This document shows positions 34,100-42,970 of a stretch of DNA of 59,472 nucleotides, one piece after another. Positions within the stretch are counted from its first letter, which is position 1. The number at the start of each line of letters is the position of its first letter. Below the pieces are notes generated by a model. It had not been told where the DNA came from and did no database searches. It saw only the letters and a list, made by a program, of their open reading frames with translations. This DNA is from Ruminococcus sp. UBA4321 (GTDB lineage: Bacteria; Bacillota; Clostridia; Oscillospirales; Ruminococcaceae): NCBI GenBank assembly GCA_002393815.1, contig DGUB01000099.1, positions 1 to 59,472 on the forward strand, given 5' to 3'. The position numbers and the translations under genes were made by a program.

Positions 34100-35545
34100 T
34101 TATTCAGTTTCGGAAGTGCTTATTTTTTCGGAGTTCATTTCAAGCAGGTCAATCATCTTTTCGTGATAGGTCAGCACTCCGGCAGAACCGCTCAGAGCGC
34201 GTCTGCGGACGATTTTTCCGGTGTACTCGCCGTTGAGGAATGCCTGATAGAAGGTATCATCCACGGGAACAAGCGTCAGTTCCGTTTCCGTGCCGTCCGT
34301 GAGCGTGTAGCGGAAGATAACAGACGGTTCGACAGTTTCGTCGATTTCGGCATCAACGTCAAGAGAATCATAAGTCAGATTGGAGACTGTCAGATACAGC
34401 TGATTGAACATCTTCTGAATTTCGTCAGTATTGCCGGAAATTTCGATTTCACTGACAGTATTGTCGGACTGGAAGAACGCCTTGTTTTCCTCATGATTCA
34501 TATTCATGGAAAAGTGCAGGTCATCCACAGTGACATCCAGAACGGAAACTTCGGTCATATCCGGGGAGAAGATTTTGTCCGTCATCAGTTCGGAAGCCGA
34601 GGTCTGCAAGAAAGAGACACTGCCGGGTGTCATAGCGGCAATCTGTCCGGATTCTTCATAGACGAGGTAGACAGTGCTGTCTTTCTGTTCAAAGTCAGCG
34701 AAATCAATGGTCATCGTATCGCCGGAATCGGTCTTGACGGTGAACTGATAAGCCGGTTCATCCAGATGATAGTCTATTAAATCCTGAGGGCTTTCGGTCA
34801 TCTTGACGAAAGAATCCACTTCCAGACGGGTGACGGAAGTCAGCATAGAATTGACATTCGCGCCGTTGAGAGGAGCATTTTTCAGGGGTGCGTACATCTG
34901 CCACTGATTGTTTTCATCTTTTTCGATTTCAAAAGAAATGTCATCTTCATGCTGTAACTTGACATAAGTAATATTGACATCCATCCAGCTGATAAGATAG
35001 GGGTCTTTCAGGAAAGAGAGTCCGCCTTTCAGGAGTTCGCCTTTATTGAAATCCACCGCATAGACAGTGGCATCATCCGGAAGCATGACATAGAAATATT
35101 CGTCTGTCGCGGAAGCAATTCCGAGATATAATGTATATGCCGTACTGCCCTGAAAACAGGTCAGCGGCTGAGGATTGTCCAGACCATAGTTAGATAATTC
35201 TTCCGGCGCAACGCTGAGTTTTTTCAGAGCGGTGAGATTACTCATATGATTGCAGACAGTACTGATATAATAGGCATTCAGATTGACGGGATATTCATAG
35301 TCTGTATCTGTAATTTCCCAGCCGTCCGCGGAATTTTCGACAGTGAAGTGACCTTCGGGGACTTGAATTTCAACTTTGTCGATGCTGTCAGCATCAAAAT
35401 CGAATAACTGGAGTGATTTTTCTTCATTAAGGGCGGCTTGTTCCTCTCTGGATTTGAGGGTATCAACGGCGATATAAGCACCTGTCCCGACAATCAGAAG
35501 GGCAACCAGAGCAATGATGAGGGCTTTCAGTTTTTTGGTACTCAT
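34100..35545 (-). CDS. DUF4340-domain extracytoplasmic protein of a Gld-type ABC system (481 aa)
   Basis: GAGGAGG lies 12 nt before the ATG. One N-terminal membrane anchor (about 7-28) is followed by an outward-facing domain typical of DUF4340 proteins: repeated beta units such as VEIQVPEGHFTVENSADGWEI, FEIEKDENNQWQMYAPL, FTVKTDSGDTMTIDF. DUF4340 genes routinely sit after gldG-like genes. It starts 3 nt after the GldG-like gene, so the two proteins probably act together outside the membrane. Exact role unknown. Confidence 0.85.
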   Translation of the reverse strand: MSTKKLKALIIALVALLIVGTGAYIAVDTLKSREEQAALNEEKSLQLFDFDADSIDKVEIQVPEGHFTVENSADGWEITDTDYEYPVNLNAYYISTVCNHMSNLTALKKLSVAPEELSNYGLDNPQPLTCFQGSTAYTLYLGIASATDEYFYVMLPDDATVYAVDFNKGELLKGGLSFLKDPYLISWMDVNITYVKLQHEDDISFEIEKDENNQWQMYAPLKNAPLNGANVNSMLTSVTRLEVDSFVKMTESPQDLIDYHLDEPAYQFTVKTDSGDTMTIDFADFEQKDSTVYLVYEESGQIAAMTPGSVSFLQTSASELMTDKIFSPDMTEVSVLDVTVDDLHFSMNMNHEENKAFFQSDNTVSEIEISGNTDEIQKMFNQLYLTVSNLTYDSLDVDAEIDETVEPSVIFRYTLTDGTETELTLVPVDDTFYQAFLNGEYTGKIVRRRALSGSAGVLTYHEKMIDLLEMNSEKISTSETE

Positions 35546-35548
35546 AGA

Positions 35549-37072
35549 TTAAGAATACCTCCTCTTGAACCAGACGCCTGCACCAATCAGAGCAATGACA
35601 ACAGGAACGGCAATGAAAGTAATCATCGTGGCATTGGCAGCAGTTTCGGAATTGAGAGTCATAGAATCATAGTCGCGTTCCTTATCGGCAATGCCCATAT
35701 CCAGAATCAGGTCACTGTCATGCATCCAGCTGATGGAAGAGAGCATCAGATAAACCGGAATCATCATGTAATCCTGAGAGACGTTGACATCATCAATGAA
35801 TTCGGCGTTGCCCATTGCGAGGACTTTTGCACCGTTGCGGAGCGTACTGGTCGAGTACATTGCCAAATCGAGCGGATAGCCGGTAATATCTTCTGCCATA
35901 GGGTCAGAAGCACCATAAACTTCGCCGACGGCTGTCGAAACGGTATCGCCGTATTCATCTGTAGAAGATACGGTCTGTAACAGAGAACCGACTTCCAGAG
36001 AATAGTCATCAGAATTCGGATAATAATAGAAGCTTCTGGCATCACTCATAAAGGCATAATAGCCGTTCTCTGTCATATCAGCGAGTTCGCTGGTAAGGTC
36101 AACTGTACCGTTTTCGGTATCGGCGCGGACAATGCTCACACCGTAGGTATAGGGGTCTCCGCTGACATAGCGGCTGGAATCGGTTTCCTTTACGATATCG
36201 TAGTCCATGGCGATTCCGAAAGCATTCAGGATAGATTCGATATTTTTATAGACGACTTTTTCCTTGTTCGGGGACATCAGGAAGCAGATATTTCCGCCGT
36301 TATCGAGATAATCATTAATCATGCGTGTTTCGTCATTGGACAGGTCGGATTTCGGCGCGGCGAGAATGAGAACAGCGGCATCTTCCGGCACAGCGGATTC
36401 TGTGGCAAGATTGAGTTCGAGGGCGTTATAGTTGATATTTTTCATATTGGCATTGAATTTGGTATAATCGTTCTGGAGCGTCTTTTCGCCGTGACCGGTC
36501 AGGAAATAAACAGAAGCTTCTTTTCCGGAAGCGACGGCACTGATGGCACCGGTAATATAATTTTCGCCGGTGAAGTAGGCGGCTTCTACAATGCGGTTGT
36601 TGTTTTCGCCGTAAGATACTTCATAATGATACATATTGTTTGCGGCAACATGCTTGCTGCGGTCTTCACAGCAGAAGACCATATCACCTTCAGAAAGAGT
36701 ATAGCCTTTTTCTTTGAGTTCGTTGACAAGTGCCGGATTCTTGTCCGGGTCGAAATCCACGAAGTTAATATTCTCATATTCGGAATACTGTTTCAGCGTG
36801 TAGTACAAAGCCATGCTGTTGTCATCTGTGGAAAGATAATCCATATCCATGAGAAAATAGAAATCCACCTGTTTGTCAAGATTTTTCAGATAATTCTTGG
36901 TTGTATCAGAGAGTTCGTAGAGTTTGGCAGGTGTCATATCCCAGATGATATTTAAACGGCTTGCCAGAAGATTAATCGGAATCGCCACAGCAAGAGCCAG
37001 AGCCGCCAGAAGTGCGGCATAAGCGGTAAATTTCCGGTTTTTGAGATTCTTGAACGGTTTGTTCTGTTCCAT
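35549..37072 (-). CDS. GldG-like ABC-associated protein (507 aa)
   Basis: I prefer ATG 37072 (MEQNKPFKNLKN), 10 nt after AAGGAG; a GTG at 37081 is too close to the SD. Membrane helices near each end (about 20-40 and 480-500) bracket a large extracytoplasmic domain of the GldG/IFT52-like type (AASGKEASVYFLTGHGEKTL, EDAAVLILAAPKSDLSNDE). In Bacteroidetes GldG works with GldA/GldF in gliding; in Firmicutes the same cassette is of unknown function, with export or cell-surface assembly the likely area. Confidence 0.88.
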   Translation of the reverse strand: MEQNKPFKNLKNRKFTAYAALLAALALAVAIPINLLASRLNIIWDMTPAKLYELSDTTKNYLKNLDKQVDFYFLMDMDYLSTDDNSMALYYTLKQYSEYENINFVDFDPDKNPALVNELKEKGYTLSEGDMVFCCEDRSKHVAANNMYHYEVSYGENNNRIVEAAYFTGENYITGAISAVASGKEASVYFLTGHGEKTLQNDYTKFNANMKNINYNALELNLATESAVPEDAAVLILAAPKSDLSNDETRMINDYLDNGGNICFLMSPNKEKVVYKNIESILNAFGIAMDYDIVKETDSSRYVSGDPYTYGVSIVRADTENGTVDLTSELADMTENGYYAFMSDARSFYYYPNSDDYSLEVGSLLQTVSSTDEYGDTVSTAVGEVYGASDPMAEDITGYPLDLAMYSTSTLRNGAKVLAMGNAEFIDDVNVSQDYMMIPVYLMLSSISWMHDSDLILDMGIADKERDYDSMTLNSETAANATMITFIAVPVVIALIGAGVWFKRRYS

Positions 37073-37086
37073 GATTTTCACACTCC

Positions 37087-37818
37087 TTAACTATGACTCC
37101 AGCGGCGTTTTTCAATCGCGATGATATTCCAGCAGACGACAACAGCCGCCGCAGTCAGGAAGAAAATCAAGTCTTCCAGACGGAACATGCCTTGTGAAAA
37201 ATAGATGAATCTTCTCTGCATGGAAATCCAGCTGACAACAGAATTCAGTTTCGGATAGGCAGTGACAAGAGCCGTACCGCCAATCTGGTCAAGCAGAAGC
37301 GTGCCTTCCATGAGGATTTCACCGAGGATAGCTGCAATAATCGCGTTCCCGGTCAGGGAAGAAAGCAGCATTCCGACAGCAATGCAGACCATCCCCCAGA
37401 AATAAAAGCCCAGATAGGCACAAATCAGGGAAGACCACATCACCTGCCCGTTGATGGCTGCATAAATGGGGAAGAACAGAGTAGCCAGCATCATCACGGC
37501 GAAGACGGTCAGAATCGAGAGATATTTCGCAAGGACGATTTTCCCGACGCTCAGAGGGCTTGTCAGAAGCAAGACTTCCGTACCACCCCGGCGTTCATCC
37601 GCGAAGGAACGCATGGTCAGAATCGGGATGATGAAAATAAAATAAAAGAAGTTGTTATAGAAAATATTCGCAAACGAGAATTTCAGGACATTCGAGTCCA
37701 TGGAAGCGATGGAAGTCACAAAGCTGAACCCGAAAATCAGCATGAACAGCGCAGTCAGCACATACGCAAACGGTGAGAAGAAGAACGACTGCAATTCTTT
37801 TTTATATAATGAAAACAT
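37087..37818 (-). CDS. ABC-2 type permease, GldF-like (243 aa)
   Basis: SD GAGGAGGT is 8-9 nt upstream. Six hydrophobic segments, starting MFSLYKKELQSFFFSPFAYV, with the ABC-2 membrane-domain signature RSFADERRGGTEVLLLTSPLS. It is the membrane domain for the ATPase encoded 5 nt upstream. Order ATPase-permease-GldG-DUF4340 is a known fixed cassette. Confidence 0.9.
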   Translation of the reverse strand: MFSLYKKELQSFFFSPFAYVLTALFMLIFGFSFVTSIASMDSNVLKFSFANIFYNNFFYFIFIIPILTMRSFADERRGGTEVLLLTSPLSVGKIVLAKYLSILTVFAVMMLATLFFPIYAAINGQVMWSSLICAYLGFYFWGMVCIAVGMLLSSLTGNAIIAAILGEILMEGTLLLDQIGGTALVTAYPKLNSVVSWISMQRRFIYFSQGMFRLEDLIFFLTAAAVVVCWNIIAIEKRRWSHS

Positions 37819-37823
37819 GAATT

Positions 37824-38822
37824 TCAGACCTCCTCGTCATAGGGATTGGACTGCCTGGTTTCGTCAATCAGCTGTTCCAGACTGGATTTTTTCTTTTCCT
37901 GAATGATTTTCATGAAGACCTGTTCCAGATTCAGCTTGGCGAGATTCATCTCGACGATACTGCACTGATTGTTCAGCAGGACAGACATGATTTCATTCCG
38001 GACGGATTCTTCGGCGAGTTCAATCTGATAAAGATTCCGGTTTTCGGAAATTTCCTTCACATCCGAAACAGAATTGACACCGCGGACATCTTTGAGCAGG
38101 CGGATGATTTTGTCTTTGTCGCCCTCGGCGGTGAGGTTCAGGACGGTATCGGCAGTGAGATTCTTTTCCAGATTTTCAATAGTATCTTCCGCCATGATTT
38201 CGCCTTTGTTGATAATCACGACGCGCTGGCATACTGCGCTGACTTCGGCGAGAATATGCGAACTGAAAATAATGGAATGGTCTTTTCCGAGTTCCAGAAT
38301 CAGGTTCCGGACTTCCATCACCTGCGTCGGGTCAAGACCGACAGTCGGCTCGTCCAGAATCAGAATTTTCGGATTGCCGAGCAGAGCCTGTGCAAAGCCG
38401 ACTCTCTGCTTGTAGCCTTTGGAAAGATTCCGGATTAATCTCCGGCGCATATCGGTGATATGTAACTTTTCCATGGCATCTTCCACTTGTTTTTTGCGTT
38501 CGGCACGGACAACGCCTTTCAGACCGGCGACGAATGTCAGATATTCTTCGACGCGCATATCCGGATAGACCGGCGGAATTTCCGGCAGATAGCCGATGCA
38601 TTTCTTGGCTTCGCTTGCCTGTTCGGTAATATCAAAGCCGTTGACTGTGACCGTTCCCCCCGTGGACGGCAGATAGCCGGCGATGATATTCATGGTAGTG
38701 GATTTTCCGGCACCGTTGGGTCCCAGAAAACCCAGAATTTCATTATCCCGGATTTCAAAGTCAATGCCCTTGACAGCGGGATTTCTGCCGTAATATTTCG
38801 ACAGATTCTTGATTTCGACCAT
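37824..38822 (-). CDS. ABC transporter ATP-binding protein, GldA-like (332 aa)
   Basis: Walker A GPNGAGKST (34-42), signature LSKGYKQRV (133-141), Walker B ILILDEPTVGLD (153-164) and a ~100-residue C-terminal extension beyond the nucleotide-binding domain, as in GldA and NatA-type proteins. It powers the permease encoded directly after it. SD AAGGAAC with a TTTGATTT spacer. Confidence 0.93.
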   Translation of the reverse strand: MVEIKNLSKYYGRNPAVKGIDFEIRDNEILGFLGPNGAGKSTTMNIIAGYLPSTGGTVTVNGFDITEQASEAKKCIGYLPEIPPVYPDMRVEEYLTFVAGLKGVVRAERKKQVEDAMEKLHITDMRRRLIRNLSKGYKQRVGFAQALLGNPKILILDEPTVGLDPTQVMEVRNLILELGKDHSIIFSSHILAEVSAVCQRVVIINKGEIMAEDTIENLEKNLTADTVLNLTAEGDKDKIIRLLKDVRGVNSVSDVKEISENRNLYQIELAEESVRNEIMSVLLNNQCSIVEMNLAKLNLEQVFMKIIQEKKKSSLEQLIDETRQSNPYDEEV

Positions 38823-38874
38823 AAATCAAAGTTCCTTTCTCTTGATAAAATGCAGTACAGACATACATATTTTT

Positions 38875-38885
38875 ATTATCGCATA
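38875..38885 (-). promoter_or_regulatory. candidate promoter (extended -10) of the Gld-type ABC operon
   Basis: The minus strand reads TATGCGATAAT, one base from the recurrent TATGCTATAAT of this window, about 55 nt before the ATG at 38822. No good -35 at 17 bp. Confidence 0.4.
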
Positions 38886-39100
38886 AAGTTATAGATAAAA
38901 TATGAATAAAACATGTATTTTTTGTGAATTCATCAGAACAAAAATTAACACTATTATTATATCGTATGTATGTGTTCGACAGATGAAAATTTATTGCAGA
39001 ATGTTTGAAAATTTATTGTTAAAATATACAAAAACCGTGTTCGTTTCATGTACACAGTGCCGAAATTGTGAAAAGAATGTTTCGGATTTAAGGGAAACTC

Positions 39101-39129
39101 TTGACAAAACAGCTTGAATTGGCTATAAT
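39101..39129 (+). promoter_or_regulatory. GH48 cellulase promoter
   Basis: Consensus -35 TTGACA (39101-39106), exactly 17 bp, consensus -10 TATAAT (39124-39129). It is the best sigma-A match in the window, giving a leader of about 110 nt. Confidence 0.9.
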
Positions 39130-39143
39130 GAAACTATGAAAGT

Positions 39144-39174
39144 CTGCTTCTGATATGCACTGAATCAGAAGCAG
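39144..39174 (+). promoter_or_regulatory. 5'-leader stem-loop of the GH48 mRNA
   Basis: Perfect 11-bp arms CTGCTTCTGAT (39144-39154) and ATCAGAAGCAG (39164-39174) with a 9-nt loop, beginning about 8 nt after the inferred start. No T-run follows, so it is not a terminator; an mRNA-stabilising hairpin or protein-binding site is more likely. Confidence 0.75.
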
Positions 39175-39247
39175 GCGGTCAGAATTGGTGTGATATTTTT
39201 TTAAAATCTTAACAAACCTAAAAATCAAACGAGAGGGGAAATTCAGA

Positions 39248-41905
39248 ATGCTTTTTAAAAAGAGCAAAGCTGTGATTGCGGCTGTTTTATCCGCTGCAAC
39301 ACTCACAAGCACAATGGCTGCGACTGTAGCACATGCCGGTACTAACGTAGGCGGTACACCCGGCGCAAGAACCAAAGCAGAAGCTTTTGGTGATGATACT
39401 TATGCTGCACGTTTCCTGTCCCTTTATGACGATGTTGTCACAAATGGTCAGGCTAACGGCTATTTAAGTTCCAATGACGGCGGTGCAGGTTCTTTCGGAA
39501 TTCCGTACCACGCTGTAGAAGAAGTTATCATCGAAGCTCCTGACTACGGTCACGAAACCACTTCCGAAGCAATGTCCTATCTGGTATGGGCTGCTGCAAT
39601 GAGAGACAACATTGCAAAGAATCATGCTGACCAGGTAAAGACCGGCAATGTTCAGTATACCAATGACCTTGCAAAGGCTTGGAAAACAATGGAAGTTATG
39701 ATTCCTGACGTACAGACCGGTTTCTGGACAAGAAGCGATGTAAGCGCTCAGTACTGCGGCGAATATGATACTCCCGACCAGTGCCCGGATTCCTGGGCTG
39801 GTGAAGCTGACCATACTGCTTCCAACCCGATTTACAGCAAGTTTACAAATGTATATCAGGGCAAGGGCGGCAAAGGCGGTCTGTACCTGATGCACTGGCT
39901 GGCTGACGTTGACAACTGGTATGGTTACGGCAGCGGCACAAGCTTCACATTCATCAATACCTTCCAGCGCGGCGAGCAGGAATCCTGCTGGGAAACTGTT
40001 CCGCAGCCCTGCGTAGAAGAAAAGAAATTCGGTAACCCGCAGAAGGGTATCAAGGGTATCTTCAACAAGGACGAAAATGTAGCTGCACAGTATGCTTATA
40101 CAAACGCTCCTGACGCGGAAGACCGTGCAATTCAGGGTGTATTCGACGCAAATCAGTGGGGTGTCGGCGACTCTTCCGTATCCGCTAAGGCTGCTGAAAT
40201 GGGCGACGAACTCCGTAACAACATGTATGATAAATACTATCAGAAGATTGCTGTGGATACCAGCTATGCAAGCTGGCAGAACGGCAACGCCGGTGCAGAT
40301 TCTGCTCATTATCTGATGAACTGGTATACTTCCTGGGGCGGTGCTCTGGACGGTCAGTGGGCATGGCAGATTGGCTGCTCTCACTGCCATGAATTCTACC
40401 AGAATCCTCTGGCTGCATTTGCTCTGATTCAGGATTCCGACCTCAAGAGCGGCATGAAGGCTCAGGGTGCTGTAGAAGACTATACAAAGTCTCTCGAAAG
40501 ACAGATGGAATTCTATCTGTGGCTGCAGTCCGCAAATGGTCCTATCGCTGGTGGTGCTACTAACTCCTGGAAGGGTCGTTATGAAGCATATCCGGCTGGC
40601 AAGTCTACATTCTACGGCATGGCATACTGGGATCACCCGGTATACGGCGACCCGGTTTCCAACAACTGGATTGGTAACCAGGTATGGGCTGTTCAGCGTC
40701 TGTCCGAACTTTATTACTGGGTAAAGACCAACGGCGACACCACAGGCGTAAGACCTGGCGGCATGAGCCTGGAAGCTGCTCTGAAGCAGGTTCTGGACAA
40801 GTGGGTTGCATGGTTCCTCAACAATTCCGTTCTGACCAACGACGGCGACTATTATATCCCGACCGGTCTGACATGGTCTGGTCAGCCTGATACATGGGGC
40901 GGCACACCGACTGACAATACCGGTCTGACCTGCGAAGTTAACGGCTACGGCAACGGCGACTTCGGCTGCGTATCTTCTCTGGCTAACACTCTGATTTACT
41001 ATGCAAAGGCTAACGGCGTAGAAGCAGCTGACATCAAGGGCAAGACCTTTGACGTAGGCGGTGCTTATCCGTCCAGCTCTGTTACTATCGAAGGCAATGC
41101 AGATATCACCAAGGGCAGCAAGACTTACAGTGCCGGTGATGCTGATGCTGCTACAGCAGGTCTGTATCTGGCACAGCAGCTGCTTGACCGTGAATGGAAA
41201 ATCGGCCGTGATGACATCGGTCTGACAAGACTCGACCACAACGGTTCTCTCGGACGTTTCTTCTCTCAGACTGTATGGATTCCGACATGGTATAACGGCA
41301 CAATGCCGAACGGCGATACACTGGCAAACGGTGCAACCTTCCTCAGCATCCGTTCCATGTATAAAAGCGCATCTAACTGTGTTGGTGCAAAGACTTCTGA
41401 TGAAGCTCTGGCTCTGGTACAGGAACTCAAGGAAGCTTATGACAAGGACGTTGCAGCCGGTGCTGACTGGTCTGGCAAGACAAGTGAACTGTCTGCTTCC
41501 AGTGCAGAAGGTTCTGCTGCTCTTGCAAAGTTCAAGAATGTTGCAGCTGTTGACCTGTACTATCACAGATTCTGGCATGCTGGTGACATCATGATGGCTC
41601 TCGGCGATATGGCTGAACTCTATCCTGACCTGACTCCGACTACTGCTGACGACGTTCAGGAACCGACAGACAGCGAACTCAAGGTAAAACTCTGGGGCGA
41701 TGCTGACGAAAGCAACAAGGTAGATATCCTTGACGTTATCTCAGTCAACAAAGCTGTCCTCGGCAAGGAAAAACTGACCGACCAGGGTCTGAAGAATGCT
41801 GACATTGACGAAGACGGCAAGCCTTCTGCTTCTGACTCCCTGAATATCATGAAGCTGATTGTTGGTATGCTTTCTCAGTCTGACTGCCCGGTTAAGAAGG
41901 GCTAA
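39248..41905 (+). CDS. family-48 glycoside hydrolase, cellulosomal cellobiohydrolase with dockerin (885 aa)
   Basis: SD GAGAGGGGAAA precedes the ATG. Signal peptide 1-30 (ending VAHA). The GH48 catalytic region runs from about 45 to 800, with the family block EAPDYGHETTSEA (96-108, holding the candidate acid Glu residues), HCHEF-type and aromatic tunnel segments such as WWAT-like LNWYTSWGGALDGQWAWQIG in parts, and FKYHRFWHA-like YYHRFWHAGD. A C-terminal type-I dockerin occupies 814-885 (GDADESNKVDILDVISVNK and ADIDEDGKPSASDSLNIMK). GH48 enzymes act processively from reducing ends of cellulose and are usually the most abundant cellulosome catalyst. Codon use (many AAG, CTG, GGC, GCT) differs from neighbours, as expected for very high expression. 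Confidence 0.97.
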   Translation: MLFKKSKAVIAAVLSAATLTSTMAATVAHAGTNVGGTPGARTKAEAFGDDTYAARFLSLYDDVVTNGQANGYLSSNDGGAGSFGIPYHAVEEVIIEAPDYGHETTSEAMSYLVWAAAMRDNIAKNHADQVKTGNVQYTNDLAKAWKTMEVMIPDVQTGFWTRSDVSAQYCGEYDTPDQCPDSWAGEADHTASNPIYSKFTNVYQGKGGKGGLYLMHWLADVDNWYGYGSGTSFTFINTFQRGEQESCWETVPQPCVEEKKFGNPQKGIKGIFNKDENVAAQYAYTNAPDAEDRAIQGVFDANQWGVGDSSVSAKAAEMGDELRNNMYDKYYQKIAVDTSYASWQNGNAGADSAHYLMNWYTSWGGALDGQWAWQIGCSHCHEFYQNPLAAFALIQDSDLKSGMKAQGAVEDYTKSLERQMEFYLWLQSANGPIAGGATNSWKGRYEAYPAGKSTFYGMAYWDHPVYGDPVSNNWIGNQVWAVQRLSELYYWVKTNGDTTGVRPGGMSLEAALKQVLDKWVAWFLNNSVLTNDGDYYIPTGLTWSGQPDTWGGTPTDNTGLTCEVNGYGNGDFGCVSSLANTLIYYAKANGVEAADIKGKTFDVGGAYPSSSVTIEGNADITKGSKTYSAGDADAATAGLYLAQQLLDREWKIGRDDIGLTRLDHNGSLGRFFSQTVWIPTWYNGTMPNGDTLANGATFLSIRSMYKSASNCVGAKTSDEALALVQELKEAYDKDVAAGADWSGKTSELSASSAEGSAALAKFKNVAAVDLYYHRFWHAGDIMMALGDMAELYPDLTPTTADDVQEPTDSELKVKLWGDADESNKVDILDVISVNKAVLGKEKLTDQGLKNADIDEDGKPSASDSLNIMKLIVGMLSQSDCPVKKG

Positions 41906-41943
41906 TCCCTGAATTCAGGAAAAACATCATTCTAAAAAATGCA

Positions 41944-41975
41944 GACCGGACAGTGAAAACTGTCCGGTCTTTGTT
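41944..41975. terminator. bidirectional terminator between GH48 and LysR genes
   Basis: Perfect 11-bp stem GACCGGACAGT / ACTGTCCGGTC (41944-41954 and 41959-41969), GAAA tetraloop, then TTTGTTATTT on plus; an A-run upstream (CTAAAAAATG) supplies a T-run for the minus strand. Confidence 0.88.
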
Positions 41976-42876
41976 ATTTCTGATTTAAATACTGTTCCAG
42001 TTCCTGAATATATAATTTCCCCAAATCGCTTAGGATTACATTTTTTCGCTTGATATAGCCGATTTCCATCACGCTGTCATCATCAAGCGGAACAGCTGCA
42101 TAATCCGAACCGTTCAGGCTGTCACAGATAATACCGGAACAGAAGGTATAGCCGTTCAGTCCCTTCATAAGATTCAGCATCGTGGAACGGTCGCAGGCTT
42201 TAATCACACGGGAATAATCATTGGTGCTGAAAATTTCTTCTGCAAAATAGAAAGAACTTCTGTCGCCCTGTTCAAAAGTCAGGCAGGGAAAATTCTCCAG
42301 TTCCTGAAACGTGATTTTTTCATTCCCGGCGAGGGGATGTCCTTTCCAGAGATAGACATACACGCCGCAGTGAATCAGCGGATGAAATTCCAGATGATTT
42401 GTCTGAAACAGTTTCTGCATAATCTGTCTGTTGAAGTCGCTCAGATACAGAATGCCGATTTCGCTTTTCATAGTATTGACATCAGAAATGACTTCGGCAG
42501 TGCGTGTTTCCCGGACGGCGAATTCATAATCATAAGTATCGAATTTCCGGACGAGTTCGACAAATGCCTTGACCGCGAAAGAATAATGCTGTGCCGAAAC
42601 GCCGAATTTTTTTCTGACCTTGCCGCCGGTATAGCGTTCCTGAAGGGCTTCATACTGCTGATAGACCTGCCGGGCGTAGGTCAGGAATTCCGTACCGTCG
42701 GCAGTGAGGGAAACGCCTTTTCCGCTGCGGTTGAAAATCGTAATGCCGGTTTCCTTTTCGAGTTCTTTTACTGCGCTTGTCAGGGAAGGCTGTGCAATGT
42801 AGAGCAGTTCGGCGGCTTTGTTCATGGAGCCGGTTTCGGAAATTACAATTGCATAGTGCAGCTGCTGTAATGTCAT
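41974..42876 (-). CDS. LysR-family transcriptional regulator (300 aa)
   Basis: SD AAGGAGG precedes the ATG. N-terminal winged helix-turn-helix (MTLQQLHYAIVISETGSMNKAAELLYIAQPSLTSAVKELE in parts, about 1-60) and a C-terminal type-2 periplasmic-binding-like effector domain. The family is CysL/CynR-like, usually sensing a small metabolite. It converges on the GH48 gene across a shared terminator, so it is not obviously the cellulase regulator. Its promoter sits in the terminator hairpin of the upstream operon (42942-42970). Confidence 0.93.
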   Translation of the reverse strand: MTLQQLHYAIVISETGSMNKAAELLYIAQPSLTSAVKELEKETGITIFNRSGKGVSLTADGTEFLTYARQVYQQYEALQERYTGGKVRKKFGVSAQHYSFAVKAFVELVRKFDTYDYEFAVRETRTAEVISDVNTMKSEIGILYLSDFNRQIMQKLFQTNHLEFHPLIHCGVYVYLWKGHPLAGNEKITFQELENFPCLTFEQGDRSSFYFAEEIFSTNDYSRVIKACDRSTMLNLMKGLNGYTFCSGIICDSLNGSDYAAVPLDDDSVMEIGYIKRKNVILSDLGKLYIQELEQYLNQK

Positions 42877-42931
42877 TTTTGAAATCCTCCTTAAAAATAT
42901 ACCAGTATTCAGATAGGCTTTATAGAATAAT

Positions 42932-42960
42932 ATTATAACACAAAATCAGGATTTTGTCAA
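42932..42960 (-). promoter_or_regulatory. LysR gene promoter
   Basis: Minus strand: -35 TTGACA (42955-42960), 17-bp spacer, -10 TATAAT (42932-42937) preceded by TGT. The -35 coincides with the stop codon of the HhH gene and the loop of the hairpin at 42942-42970. Confidence 0.82.
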
Positions 42961-42970
42961 TCCTGATTTT
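42942..42970 (-). terminator. hairpin at the recD2-comF-mreB-HhH operon end, overlapping the lysR promoter
   Basis: Perfect 12-bp arms AAAATCAGGATT (42942-42953) and AATCCTGATTTT (42959-42970) with a 5-nt loop; on the minus strand TTTTGTGTT follows. The loop carries the -35 of the LysR gene and the HhH stop codon. It may instead, or also, be a LysR operator. Confidence 0.65.

Larger units (their letters stand above)
38823..39247. other. 425-bp divergent intergenic region between the ABC operon and the GH48 cellulase
   Basis: A+T-rich. On the minus side it holds the ABC-operon leader with a candidate extended -10 (38875-38885). On the plus side are the GH48 promoter (39101-39129), a leader hairpin (39144-39174) and the GH48 SD. 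The part 38900-39090 has only a short open frame of unlikely composition and no repeat I can see; it may hold regulator sites for the cellulase. Confidence 0.7.

Noticed and set aside
38902..39117. A 71-codon plus-strand frame upstream of the GH48 promoter
   Set aside because: No SD, A+T-rich composition with rare residue mix, ends inside the GH48 promoter; best read as noncoding leader DNA.
39464..41578. A 704-codon minus-strand frame antisense to the GH48 gene
   Set aside because: It is the mirror of a strongly biased codon pattern in GH48; no SD, no domain, very Cys/Ser/Ile-rich; a shadow frame.
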